A program made the position numbers and the translations under genes. A DNA stretch of 64,000 nucleotides, from contig NC_030678.2 in assembly GCF_000004195.4 (NCBI RefSeq), forward strand, positions 92,396,404-92,460,403, in the 5' to 3' direction. The notes under the pieces were generated by a model. That model made no database searches and was not told where the DNA came from. It saw only the letters and a program-made list of their open reading frames with translations. Source of the stretch: Xenopus tropicalis. Taxonomy: Eukaryota; Chordata; Amphibia; Anura; Pipidae. Positions 22,901 through 34,829 of the stretch are shown here, piece after piece; the first letter of the stretch is position 1, and the number at the start of each line of letters is the position of its first letter.

Positions 22901-25780
22901 CTTCTGGAACTGAAGTTCCATTTGTCAGGACTGAACCGGTACTGTCTCTTGTTGGTCTCTATGTAGTCTGCATCATTCAGCCTTGTAGAAGATTATAAAG
23001 TGATGGTGCTACAAAATATCCACCCTGAACAAACTATCTGGACTTAAGTCCTTCCATGTGTTGCAGCGGGAATGGAAAAGTTTAACACAATTATGCCAGA
23101 ACATTCAAACCTTTTTAGCAATAGATTACAATGGTTATATAAAATAGAACACTTGGGGGCAGGGGGTGAACACTTGCAAATTAACTAAGGTCAATTGATA
23201 AATATTCTTAGTTTTAATAAAAAATATAGAAAAAAATACTATTACTACAACAACAATAAAAAACAAAAACCCAGGCAAAGTTTGCTCAGAGCAAAGATGG
23301 CAGACAAATGAATGAAGTCGTAAATAATGTCGTGTAATAAAGGAGGCAAATTCTGTAGTGATTAGATTGTTTCATTATATAAATCTGTAAAATATGCCGG
23401 TAAGGAATCCCTGATAGAAAACAGACTGTGTTACGCACTGTTGATCAACCTGTTTGAAATGTTCTTTCCTGTGCAGAAAGACACATAAATACTACATTGA
23501 AAAAATGTTACTTTTTTGCTAAGGGCTTCATCAAGATATCTAAGATATGTTAAAATAAAAAAAATATGCCATTTCTTTCCAGTTTTTAGCACAGGTTAAT
23601 GTGAGGCTAGCCAAATACTTGCAATTAGCAGGGAGGTTATTTGATAAACCACGTTTGCATGACAGTTATAGTTAGACTATCACACCAGGTGCCCTTTAAA
23701 ATATGGAGAATTATGGGCCAAGCCATTTCATTGCATGGATGTAAGTGGATGTGCAGCCCCTGTGAATTTTCTGCTGGCTGTTTGCCTCCCACATATGCCA
23801 ATGAGTAGCCTCAGCCAACCTGATTTTCTGTTCTGACAGACCAACTGCAATCCAGTGGTCACTCTAGCTATGCTATAGGTCATGTGGAACAACAGTTGGC
23901 TATATGTGTATTTATATAGCATAGTCAGTACAGACTACAGAAGCAAAAATTACTACGGTCATATAAAAGCATTAAGGTTATGGAGCATAAAAATAGTACT
24001 TTTTAATACTTCATTTCATGCAGAAGGAGGACACATAGAATAATGTATCTCGTTCTTTGATATTCTCACAGCATTTGCACAAACAAAACAGTAAATAATT
24101 GATGTAGCTCTATAGTTGGGTATAGGTACATATGTGACTTGATCTGCCATGGAGCTATTCATTGTTTTCTGAACTTTTAAGGATTACTGATATCATTCTA
24201 AAAGAGATCCTAAAACCTGGGATGTGTTTTATTTATAAACAAAATTGTGAAAAAAAAAACCTGAGCATTGAAAAAAGAAAGCAATAGATGCTTAAAAAAG
24301 AATAAAGATAAAGAACATGGCCATGTTACTTTCCAATGATATACCCCAGCCCCTTCCTTGAGTAATAATAAATCACGCCCCCCCCCTTCTAAATGGATAA
24401 TAAATCCTATAAACTATATAAACTCCAGAAGTCATTAAAGATGTACTGTACATGAGAAATCACAAGATAACCTACAAGATACAGAGAGAGAAACAACACT
24501 CACAAAAAAACACTTTATTGAGGGAGGACAAACCAAAAGTCGGGCTGATTTATATATCTATGCAAAGACCACCCAGCAGCATATTAAGCCATGGATACAT
24601 AACAGGTGCTTACTAGGCAGTGGCCTGTTCATTTGGATACTGTGTATCCAAGAGTTTGTTGGACTAAATGTACTAAGGAGCAGCAAAATTTAGATGTCAT
24701 TATTTCCTGTTTGCATAAATGAAAGTCATGTTGTTTTAATGTTAACCTGATTTTTTTTTTTTTTCGGTAATGGCACAGTTGCTTTAAAAAGAACATTTCC
24801 AGCACAGGGTAGATGGCAAAAAAACTCATTTAACTCTGACCTTATTTCCTACAGATGTTCTTGCTTGTTCTCCAGCAAGTGATATTTGGAATGTTTCCTG
24901 GATTGTCACTGAATAAGAACATCAACAAACACCTTTTGCCTCTTTGGAACCATCAAGTTCTTTTTAAAAAATGTTAAAGGAAGCAGCCAATTTAAACTCA
25001 GCAGGGAGCATGTTTCAGATTCCAACATCCCCTACGGCTTAATTAATGTAAATTGTCAACGTGCAAAACAAAGGCATGATTCGTATCACTTTCATTGTAC
25101 TGCGGTTCCATGATGTCATCAGTACGAGCCCTGCTCCCCAAACACATTTTCCAAAATGGAGGAGAAAGAAAAAAAAATCATGCCAAATCATCAAATGTGT
25201 TCTGCCTCAACTCACAGCAATTAGTTTTGAAAAAGTTTTATTAATGCATTATCCCATTACAACCCTTCTTCAAGTGTTCATGAGTCGATGAGATGTGTAC
25301 AGTGCCAGAGAAAAGCAGACAGACTTCATTAACATAATATGTTGGGGAAGTTTCACTTCTCCTAGTCTTTCTAGTAATTAAAACCATACATTTTATTAGG
25401 TAAACATACAAAGCATGTGTAAAGGTCGTGATCTGAAGTCTTTGTTTTCCCCCCAAAACAGCGTATATTTTTGGAATAATTCTTTGTACATTATACTTTC
25501 TTGGAACAGGTCCATTCAAGAGGAAAAATATAATAACATTGCTCACTAATGAAAATAAAAAGTTAAAAATGGCTTTTAAGGTCAGGTATAGGTTTTTGAC
25601 ACTGTTCATATGTTGCGTATTGCTGTTATAACATAGGTCACTTCTCCTTTTAACAAAGGAATACATTTCATAGGCCTTTAGTCTTCACACAAAAATACAA
25701 TTCTTAATAATAATTCAGTCAATTGATATTGGCAGTACAAAGGGAAGGAAATAAAGGGAAACATTTTAATGCATAAACTG
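19951..25780. other. Long AT-rich stretch without recognised genes or elements
   Basis: Contains only low-complexity patches (for example an impure A-rich tract near 23215-23275, a C8 run near 24378 and T14 near 24751). The segment 20690-21060 is free of repeats and rich in TAATT-like and TTTAATT motifs, so it might be regulatory. Open frames up to 141 codons (25241-25666, minus) show no codon bias or known domain. Confidence 0.5.
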
Positions 25781-26082
25781 CAGGGATCCCCAACCTTTCT
25801 TACTCGTGAGCCACAATCAAATGTAAAAAGACTTGGAGAGCAACACAAGCATCATAAAAGTTAACGGAGGAGCCAAATAAAGGCTAAGATTGGCTATTAG
25901 GTAGCCTCTATGAACACTATCAGCTTACAGGAGGCTTTATTTGGCAGTAAATCTTGTTTTTATTAAACCACAACTTGCCACCAAGTCAGGAATTCAAAAA
26001 TCTGGTTTGGGGGCACTGAGAGCAACATCCAAGGGGTTGGTAAGCAACATGTTGCTCAGGAGCTACTGGTTGGGGATCATTG
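25781..26082 (+). mobile_element. hAT-type MITE, full length
   Basis: Left end CAGGGATCCCCAACCTTTCT, right end CTACTGGTTGGGGATCATTG. These are imperfect inverse copies, as in hAT elements of the CAGGG-CCCCAACC kind. The interior carries AGCAACACAAGCAT near the left and GTAAGCAACATGTTGCTC near the right. Flanking 8-mers match poorly, so the insertion is old. No transposase is encoded. Confidence 0.82.
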
Positions 26083-26109
26083 GCATACAGTATATGTCAT
26101 TTGAATTGT

Positions 26110-26378
26110 CTAGGTTGCTGGTCAATTTTGGGCTGATCCGATTGTTTTACTATTGGGCCAATGATCACATCATAAGGAAGGCCAATACTGGCCGCTAGGA
26201 CAGCACAGCATCAACATGCCAATGCAGCCTCCTCCCTATGAGATTTTTAAACCCAAATTTCAATTTTTAACCAAATATCTAGCAAGAAGAGCCCATACAT
26301 GGGCAGAGAACCTGCCGACTCATGCCGAATAAGGGACATTTTGGCAGCTTAAATCTGCTCATGTATGGCCAGCTTTAG
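26110..26378. mobile_element. Diverged AAGGTGGCCATACAC-type MITE
   Basis: Right end CATGTATGGCCAGCTTTA and internal GGGCTGATCCGATTG, CCCATACATGGGC and CTGCCGACTC motifs match the interior of 9836-10182. The left terminus is decayed. Confidence 0.55.
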
Positions 26379-26587
26379 CTACATTAAAACAAACAGATTC
26401 ATGCCTTCAGACTTTTTTAACACAATTTTTTTCTGAGGATTTTTTCACATGCTATTAGAGAATCTTCTGGAGCATTTGAGCAGACAGGGTTCCAAAGCAA
26501 TCCTATGAAAACGCTGCTTGCGGTGCCTGGACTCAATAGCACTGATTGATTTTGTGGTCAAAGCTTTCCCATGCTCTCTGCCACCAG

Positions 26588-26650
26588 ATCCAGTGAACCA
26601 GCTTCCAGTTTATCCATTAATACCCCCCAAGCCATCAGTACAGTCTCAAG
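26588..26650 (+). CDS. Candidate 63-bp proline-rich coding exon
   Basis: A clean acceptor (pyrimidine-rich CTTTCCCATGCTCTCTGCCACCAG) precedes and a donor (TCTCAAG/GTAATA) follows. A CACTGAT branch-point-like motif lies about 45 bp upstream. The segment is 63 bp, a multiple of three, entering and leaving in the same phase, so it could be skipped without frame loss. In the open frame it reads approximately DPVNQLPVYPLIPPKPSVQ. This contains PLIPPK, which fits a class II SH3-binding PxxPxK motif. I do not recognise the parent gene and no partner exon is identified in the window. Chance is the main alternative. Confidence 0.3.
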
Positions 26651-28754
26651 GTAATAAAGCAGATCTTGTGCGCTTGTGGTTTTACTTACTTTCAAGAATT
26701 TTGAATGTTTACAATCCAATTGAAATGACTATATCTCCCAAGAATACATGCATACAATACAGTATATGTTCAATAACTTAATATTATTGCCTTAAAATTT
26801 ACACCAAACAGTACCAATAACAGAAAATCATTTTTCCAGGGCTTAATCTGAACTACATAAAAGTTAATAAACCAGTCTAATAATTTATGCCCTTTATATT
26901 GTTCGTCTCTGGGCCCTTAATCTGGTCCTGATTTTATTTTTATTTATGTGAAATATTTTACATATAGAGTAATTGATAAGGTGTTCAATGATGTAATGCC
27001 TACTGTAGATCAGAAGCAAATAAGATGAGAAGAAATGAAGAATAGAGAACTCTGTATTAAAGCTGGAATGAAGTGATTAAGTATATACAAAGTTGAATGT
27101 GACTAAAAAAGTTGCACCAATTCCACTTCTGTTAGAGTCCCAGTAATGCACCACATCTTTTCTCTAACGGCAGCTTAAGTACCGACCTTGTGGCTAAACT
27201 GCGCTTCTTCAAATTAGCCTGTCATTGAATGGACATGCCATTGTTGACAATATCAGACTGAAAGAGGCTTCAGCGCAGTTACACTGCTGTGTGTGTTAAA
27301 TTAGGTTGGCCTTCTAAAAGTGTTCTTTTAAGTGGTCAAATCTTTTAAGGAACATTCCATAAAAATCCAGACTCCACTGTACTTAACTCTGGGTATCGTT
27401 TACAAAGCTGTGACTAAAAGCAGCTCTTAGGGAGGCAGCAAATACAGGTCCAGTAGCTGTAGTCTCTTATTGTAGTGACAGGCACTATGGGCATAAGCAA
27501 ACACTGGGAAGTGATGACGTGTCAGATATAGCAGTGTTTTCTTTATCGCTGCTTGTTTGCTGACTGGAGCTTTCTGGAGCAGACGTTCCCTCAATTTGAC
27601 TCACAGGAATATTGATCCTGACTGATAGTCCAAATTACATTTATCTTAAACCAACAAGTCACAAGTGAAGAGGGAGCTGCTTGTTTCAAGGTCTCTGCCA
27701 CTGAAGTCTGATCATGAGCATATATATATATAACACACTGCTTGCACTAAAAAGTGAAATGAAATGCTATCCAAAAATACAATGACAGAGACCGTGATCG
27801 CTAGTGATAAATCAAAATTGAAGTAAGGCCCACTTTAATTTAGAAACCAAAAATTTCTTTAACTATCCACTTTTTCCATGTTCCAATAACATAACTTTAT
27901 TCAGCAAAAAATTCATACTAACTTTATATGTTTTACTTTTTCTTATCTATAGCTGCTCAGTATAATGACTCTTTAATACTTTCCGCAAGTCCCTAGGAAC
28001 AACTCCAGGACTGTACACTGCAAGGCAACATGTATGTATATCTTTATTTAAACATGTATTCTCATTTATTTATATATATCCCAAAAAAGTAATAAAATCC
28101 AAATTCTATGTTGCTGACAGTAACAAGATTAAAGGAAAATAATACAGAAATACATATTATTTGTCCTGGGGCAGGGCAATGTGCAGAGACGGGGGCCCAT
28201 GGGCACCCAATATTCAAATCCGGGCCTGTTCATACAAAGTGTGATAGGTTGTAACACCCTCACCTGCCAATAAAAATTATTTAAAAAAGAATCTCAGACC
28301 TTCCTGAACAATTTTTTCACTTTAGGCGTCTAATAATACAATCTATATCTAATTCTGCCTCAGTGGAACTTACAATTTAAGGTTGCTATTGCATTCACAC
28401 ACACTATGATCAATTTTATCAGGAGCCAATTACCCTGTCTGTATGTTGGAGTGTGGAAGGAAACCTACAAAGATGTGGAGATTGTACAATCTCTATCAGA
28501 TGGCTCAAATAAGACTTGATTTAAAAAATGCATACTACCTATTCCTTTTTTAGGAATTTAAGAAAATAATATTTTCTTAATTGCTTGCCATTAGAAAGCA
28601 ACAGGGCAATTTGTTAAAGTTCCTTATGTCCTTTTAAAGAAACACACCCCCTCCCTTCTCTAAGCTGAAGCCTCCAAGCAGCTAATTATCAGTAATTAGT
28701 AATTACTGTTATCAGTTTCTTCTCTGATTGGTAGAACCAGGAAGTGACAGAAAG
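26651..28754. other. Unique DNA, one regulatory-looking block
   Basis: The block at 27160-27310 has AAATTAG, TGTCATT and ACATGCCATTGTTGACAAT motifs (homeodomain- and SOX-like) and more balanced composition than its flanks. No gene or RNA is recognised. A short repeat-like GC-rich patch lies near 28165-28230. Confidence 0.4.
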
Positions 28755-28811
28755 ATCTATCATCTATCTATCTATCTATCGATCTATAATCTATCTATCT
28801 ATCATCTATCT
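28755..28811 (+). repeat. (ATCT)n microsatellite
   Basis: About 12 ATCT-type units with a few interruptions (CATC, GATC, TAATC). Confidence 0.92.
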
Positions 28812-28925
28812 ACATATGCATATAGTGCATTTAATTTTACTGCTCTATAATCATTTGCATTTTGTCTCCCAACATCACTGTCTACTTTATACTAGATATT
28901 ATTTTTAAGGTGAACTAACCTTTAA
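28812..28925. mobile_element. T2-type MITE, right end remnant
   Basis: Ends TTTTTAAGGTGAACTAACCT followed by TTAA (28922-28925), the inverse of the TTAAAGGTTAGTTCACC terminus typical of T2 elements. The left boundary is not visible and is probably beyond the adjoining microsatellite. Confidence 0.5.
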
Positions 28926-30119
28926 CCAACATCTTCATTGGAGTATTTGTGCAGTGCAGGAGCTGGATGTATTTTTGCTTGTGTTCAGTGAATTGGGTAG
29001 ATAGAAAGACATGTTACTGAAGCAAGGAGCCACTGTTTGCTTCCTTTATTAAGTTTGTAATTAGTGGCTTAATACAAGTATTGATTTAGAGAAACATCTT
29101 CATATACAAATACTCCACTAATCTTAGCAGCGCTGTCCTGAGACTGCAAGCAATTTAAGGTATAATATGTGCAACAAAAGCACACTTTGGCCGAGTGGTG
29201 CCATGATGGCTAAGTAGTCAGGAAAAGATTAAGTCCAGATTTTAGTACTTGTGAAACAAAAAGAAATTCTACAAATACAGACTGAGTGCAATGTATTTAA
29301 AAATGTGTGAATTCACTGTCAGTCTTTACTTATCTACAAGCAATTCAAACATTTATATTGGAAATACACACATGCAGTATGTTCACTTTAATCCTTTTAG
29401 CTTCTAAATATTTTGTTTGTATGAATATAACAATTACTTTCATAATTGTATGTATTAAACAACTAGCATGCACTGGTACATTTGGGGGCACAGCGACACT
29501 ATAAAGTCTAAAAGAAGAAAAAATCCTATACAGGACTTGGTCCCATAAAAAAAGGTAATGTGATGTGAAGATTTACCCAGTGCAGTAAACTAAAACAATA
29601 GCGTCTATTATTCTATCTGCCTTGGAAAAGGCAAAGCTATTTCACTGCACTGGGGCAAATATTGTAGCAAACAATTTATAATAACATCCTTATGGTCCCT
29701 AACCCAAATGATTGTTAATGTAGCTCAGAATGGACCTTGTGTCATCTTTCACCCATTTTCAGAAGCTGTCCTATATCCTATTAATTACTTGCTTCCCTTG
29801 ATACACCCAGTTACTCCTCCACACAGTCCAAACCCCTTATAAATTTAGGAGACAGACAAAAATCCAGAAAGGCTGACATTTCTTTGACATTTAACACTGC
29901 AAAAAACCTTCTCACAGTGACGAAACTTGGTTGTACCAGTTCCCTTACAAACAAATAGTCTAATGGGGCCAGGTGCAACCAGTCCTCCCCTCCAGGCCTG
30001 CACCTCCCGGGCCGCAACACGCCGTGCCGGTATTTAAAAAAAATAAAAAGATAGGAGAGGGGCGGAATAATGCAGACCTCCTCTGTATGGGTAGTTTTGC
30101 CACTGCTTTCTCCCTTTAT
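28926..30119. other. Unique AT-rich DNA, nothing recognised
   Basis: No RNA gene, element end or coding bias is supported. A GC-richer patch (CTCCAGGCCTGCACCTCCCGG) at about 29990-30030 directly precedes the T2 element. Confidence 0.5.
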
Positions 30120-30505
30120 TTAAAGGAGAAGGAAAGGCTAAGTCACTTGGGGGTGCCAAAATGTTAGTTACCCCCAAGTGACTTAGATCGCTTACCTTGT
30201 ACCCCGGGCTGGTGCCCCTGTTAGGAGAAAAAAGCACCAGCCCGGGGTACTTGTAGGAAGCGATTCCTCCTTCCTCTTTCTTCTCCCGGTGAAATCTGTC
30301 GGCCGGCGCATGCGCAGTAGAGTAAAAAGCCGACTTTGTTGTTTAAGTTCGGCTTTTCACTCTACTGCGCATGCGCGCGCAAGCACAAGTGCTGTTCTCT
30401 CCTAACAGGGGCACCAGCCCGGGGTAAAAGGTAAGCGATCTAAGTCACTTGGGGGTGCCTAATCTTTTGGCACCCCCAAGTGACTTAGCCTTTCCTTCTC
30501 CTTTA
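30120..30505. mobile_element. T2-type MITE abutting a LINE tail
   Basis: Left end TTAAAGGAGAAGGAAAGGCT and right end AGCCTTTCCTTCTCCTTTA are inverse copies. The next arms are inverse too (AAGTCACTTGGGGGTGCC against GGCACCCCCAAGTGACTT), followed by CACCAGCCCGGGGTA-type hairpins and a CpG-rich centre with GCGCATGCGCAGTAGAGT and its inverse. The final A of the right TTAA is lost where the LINE tail begins. Confidence 0.87.
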
Positions 30506-31940
30506 CATAGTTACATAGTTACATAGGGTTGAAAAAAGACCAGTGTCCATCAAGTTCAACCCATCCAAGTAAACCCAGCACACCTAACCCACACCTACCA
30601 ATCTATACACTCACATACATAAACTATAAATACAACCACTAGTACTAACTGTAGATATTAGTATCACAATAGCCTTGGATATTCTGATTGTTCAAGAACT
30701 CATCTAGGCCCCTCTTAAAGGCATTAACAGAATCTGCCATTACCACATCACTAGGAAGGACATTCCACAACCCCACTGCCCTCACCGTGAAAAACCACCT
30801 ACGCTGCTTCAAATGGAAGCTCCGTTCCTCTAATCTAAAGGGGTGACCTCTGGTGCGTTGATTGTTTTTATGGGAAAAAAGAACATCCCCCATCTGCCTA
30901 TAATCCCCTCTAATGTACTTGTACAGAGTAATCATGTCCCCTCGCAAGCGCCTCTTTTCCAGAGAAAACAACCTCAACCTCGACAGTCTCACCTCATAGT
31001 TTAAATCTTCCATCCCCTTAACCAGTTTAGTTGCACGTCTCTGCACTCTCTCCAGCTCATTAATATCCTTCTTAAGGACTGGAGCCCAAAACTGCACTGC
31101 ATACTCAAGGTGAGGCCTTACCAGGGACCTATAAAGGGGCAAAATTATGTTCTCATCCCTTGAGTCAATGTCTTGAGACAGCACTTTATTTGCTTTAGTA
31201 GCCACAGAATGACACTGCCTGGAATTAGACAACTTGTTATCAACAAAAACCCCTAGATCCCTCTCCTTTAAGGATACCCCCAACACACTACCATTCAGTA
31301 GATAGTTCGCGTTTATATTATTCCAACCAAAATGCATAACTTTGCACTTATCAACATTGAACCTCATTTTCCAGTTTGCTGCCCATTTTTCTAATTTTGT
31401 CAAATCGCTCTGCAAAGCGGCAGCATCCTGCATGGAACTTATAGTTTTGCAGCAAAAATACTAACAGTACTCTCTATGCCCACCTCCAGGTCATTAATAA
31501 ACAAGTTAAAAAGCAAAGGCCCAAGGACTGACCCCTGCGGTACTCCACTAACCACACTGGTCCAATTAGAAAATGTTCCATTTACCACCACTCTTTGTAC
31601 TCTATCCTTCAGCCAGTTCTCTATCCAATTACAAATATTATGTTCTAGGCCAATATTCCTTAATTTGATCATTAACCTTCTGTGAGGTACTGTATCAAAC
31701 ACTTTAGCAAAGTCCAAGTAGATGACATCAACTGCCATTCCAGCATCGAGGTTCCTACTCACCTCCTTATATAAGGCAATTAAATTAGTCTGGCAAGATC
31801 TGTTACGCATAAAACCATGCTGGCACAAACTAATAGTATTGTGAACCACGTCAGACACTATCACCATTTTTCTGCATATAACAGAAATGGTCAGGGACAG
31901 AATCAGAGACCATTTTGTCACTATTTTTTCTGATGTTCCA
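30506..31940 (-). mobile_element. CR1/L2-type LINE, 5'-truncated and inactive
   Basis: A non-LTR retrotransposon copy on the minus strand. At its 3' end (low coordinates) it has the tandem 8-mer TTACATAG (plus strand) about three times, then GGGTTGAAAAAAGACC, typical of CR1/L2-like tails. The RT domain lies at about 31441-31925 and the thumb and C-terminal part at 30645-31433. The endonuclease and the 5' half are missing. The 5' boundary, between about 31920 and 31975, is approximate. Confidence 0.9.
30645..31433 (-). pseudogene. LINE reverse transcriptase, C-terminal part
   Basis: About 262 codons on the minus strand encode the region after the catalytic motif of a CR1/L2-type polymerase. 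It contains KWAANWKMRFNVDKCKVMHF (the post-catalytic motif), LYRSLVRPHLEYAVQFW, ERVQRRATKLVKGM and FSLEKRRLRGDMITLYKY. In an intact element this would be part of the ORF2 protein that copies the LINE RNA at the target site. Here it is in a different frame from the upstream RT part, so it cannot be made as one protein. It ends at a natural-looking stop about 140 bp before the tandem tail. Confidence 0.9.
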
Positions 31941-31975
31941 TTTGCAGCAAAGCTTCTATAACCTATAGAATACAC
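31439..31975 (-). pseudogene. LINE reverse transcriptase, N-terminal part
   Basis: About 178 codons on the minus strand. RT motifs in order are [12 protein letters not shown] (fingers), [13 protein letters not shown] (motif A, with the first catalytic aspartate) and [20 protein letters not shown] (motif B). Motif C, normally F/YADD, reads FAAKL and runs into a stop, so both motif C aspartates are gone. A deletion of a few bases at about 31440-31455 explains both the lost site and the frame change to the downstream part. The first residues, near 31940-31975, are probably non-LINE flank. Confidence 0.88.
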
Positions 31976-33234
31976 AACAGTAATTATAAAACAGTGCCAG
32001 CCAATGTCATTTACAAAGCATCTTAAATATCCAATAGATAGATAGATTAAGGCAATTTATGTTTTGCAGATTTTGTGTTTTAAATTTTAGTGTGTTGTTT
32101 ATGCCCTCCAGTCATTGCATGGTTAAGTTGCAAGTTACACTTCAGAAATAAGGGCATTTTTTCTCTGTGCCTGATCAAGGTCAAATCTCTATTAAAATAC
32201 CCTTAGGTTCTCATTCTAGAGAAATGAACTGGTAATACATTTGGCAAGTTAATCTGTGGATTGCCTTCTCACATAAGACCAGCTGTTATGCTTCTAAGTA
32301 CAAGCAGTATTTACCTCTAATAATGAAATGACTAAATAAAATGCAAAGGGAGAAAAAAAACCTACATAGTTTCCGTCTCCTGAAGTATAATTACAGATTC
32401 AATAATCTGATTTGTCAGAACTGTCAGAAACAAGGAGATCATCTGGAGCCCATATGAAAAAAAATTACAGTTTACCCTCTCTAGTTAGTCTTCACCAGTG
32501 TGTCAGGGTTAAGTGCAAATGGAGCATAAGGGTTACTGATGTAAATCTCAGAAAATGATTACTTTAATTTTCCCCACTTTAAATCAGCGAAACTAACAGT
32601 CTAAAGGGCCCCGTTACCAAGCCATTAGTGATTTGTTCTGTGCGTCTCTAGTTAGTGCTTTGTTCTTGTTATGGGTTGCCCAAGTTTACTGCAGAGTGTA
32701 AAATTCGGCCAGTTTAGGGCACTCCCCTGATCTGCCTTGTGACACCCATTTATACCACACATAACCCCAGTCTCCTGAAACAAAGACTGCTTCTTTGTAA
32801 GCATGGCTTATTTATGGACAGTTAGCAGGTACATTTAAAGTTGTATTTTACTTATCAATTTTGAATTTAGAAAACACTAACAGGTGTAATACAACTTTTA
32901 TATGCAGAGTAAAACAAAGGCACGCCTATGTTTGAGAGTTGCTGCATCTAAAAGTTATCTACAATTCACAGAACAATTTGGCCACCAAAGGACATTATTT
33001 TACTGAGATTTATGGATGATTAATAATATTTCCAATATTTTAACATAAAAGAAAGTTTGGTTATTTGCGTCACAGCTATCTCACTGTAAAAACTTGGTAG
33101 CAAAACTTTGTATAAATTAGCCATTAAAGCCATTGCGCACTACTCCTTGTTCCTATAATAATTTGTCATGGCTAGATCCAAGGTTTATTGTTGTGGGGTC
33201 TGGGTGTTCAGCCCTTGGCCTGTACCTAGGGAAG
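31976..33234. other. Unique AT-rich DNA, nothing recognised
   Basis: A very short GATAGATAGATA run lies at about 32036-32047. No other structure is supported. Confidence 0.5.
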
Positions 33235-33392
33235 GCAGATACCGCTCTGTAAAGAAGACAGCACTGTAGATCAAAGTAGAAAAGGTGCTTTATTTAGCAG
33301 AACAGCCTAACATATTTTGGTGATACTGCTAAATAAAAGTTCCTTTTCTACTTTGATCTGGAATTCTGGCTTCTCTACACAGTGGTATCTGC
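33235..33392. mobile_element. Foldback MITE
   Basis: Outer inverse ends GCAGATACCGCTCTGTAAAG and CTCTACACAGTGGTATCTGC, and inner arms GATCAAAGTAGAAAAGG against CCTTTTCTACTTTGATC, then TTTATTTAGCAG against CTGCTAAATAAA. The outer stem is imperfect and the inner stem nearly perfect. Superfamily unknown. Confidence 0.75.
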
Positions 33393-34829
33393 CCCCATAG
33401 CAGTGACCAGTCCATGTAATGACGATAAGGAGAAAGGGAGAAATGAACATAACCATTATTTTATGTTTAATTTGTTATTGTTCCTGTCAAATCTGTATCA
33501 TTAATGAATGCACAGTTGGCTTTATTTCCATAAAAACAGTTCAGATGTACAAATGAATTTAATAATTTATTCTAAACCATGCTTATTACCTCCCTACATG
33601 GCATTTTCGTTTTTGATCATCAGCCTTGATCACTCTATATTATATGTATTTATGTCTTTCAGTGCAACTACATTTAATTACTATATTTGATGGAACTTTT
33701 AATCAACAATAGCAGTTAATCCAATGAAAGCATCATCTACTTCTGTGAGAATATATTACAAAATGTCAGATCCATATTTAGCATATATATCCCCTCAGCA
33801 GTAAAAAGAGTCCATGTTGGGATTTGTGGGAAGAGAATTCCATTCAGTGGGAAAGGAAGACATGCACATGTGCACATCCTTCACTGATAAAGAAAAGCAA
33901 AGAATCTGTTAGATAATGCAGGTCATATCTCAGGGCAAAGTTCACAGCTCTCAGGCACAAGGGCCTAAGTGCATGAAGGCATCTGAGCAGTGACTCCTCT
34001 TATGGCAATATCAACTAGATATCCCAGCTCTTGTTCCTCCTCTCTTGTTTCTCTCTATGAAAAATGTCCCTGTTATTAAACTATCAGTATTAGACAGACT
34101 GTCAAAGCTTACCAAAGCTGTTATTAACCCAGCCACTGGCTAGGGGTGCCGAAACACATAGCAAAGCTGTTATTCATACAAGGAATGGCACCACAACCAC
34201 AGTGCTATTATTGTCTGTTAAAGAGGCCAAGTGGCCTGGAGTGCACTTCAAAGACAGTTTTATATAACACTTAGGATGAAGGGGTTAAAACAGAACAAAG
34301 CAAGCTGGTTATATAGCGTCTGTATCTGCAGAATAGTCACTTGAAAAAGAACTTTCACTAGACCTGATTTGGCATAGTACTAAGCTGCTTGACCCATGTG
34401 GCTGGTTGCTGTGGAGAGAGCCTAATATAGTTATGAGATAACGCATTATACTGCAAGGAGCACTGCTTTCCATGTGTCCATAGACCTTAGTCAAACACAG
34501 AACAAAGTTTGCCCGATGTCTACTGGATTTGCAAATGTTGCATACTGTTGGTAAGGCTGATAAAAACAAGTTTGCACAGTGCAACCCTGTTATTTCAAAT
34601 TATTTATTTTCAATATTATATTAAAAGGAAGAACGTGTGCCATCATAAATCCAAGCACAAGAGACACAAGAGCCACACATGGCTGTTTCTCTGTCTGCAT
34701 TTAAATGCAGCTGACCAGATCCAACCTTATTCCATGCATCCCAACATTTGAAAAATAGAAAGATCTGCCATGCCCAGCTTGGCGATTTTTCTTTATCATG
34801 CCCATTTTGTTTTATTACAATATAACTCT
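33393..34829. other. Unique AT-rich DNA, nothing recognised
   Basis: No element ends, RNA gene or coding bias seen. Confidence 0.5.

Noticed and set aside
25241..25666. 141-codon minus-strand frame
   Set aside because: The composition follows the AT-rich DNA, and no domain, signal peptide or homologue is recognised.
29185..29235. tRNA-like A box (GGCCGAGTGGTGCC)
   Set aside because: It resembles the A box of tRNA-Leu/Ser, but no B box (GGTTCGAATCC-like) or cloverleaf stems follow at the right spacing.
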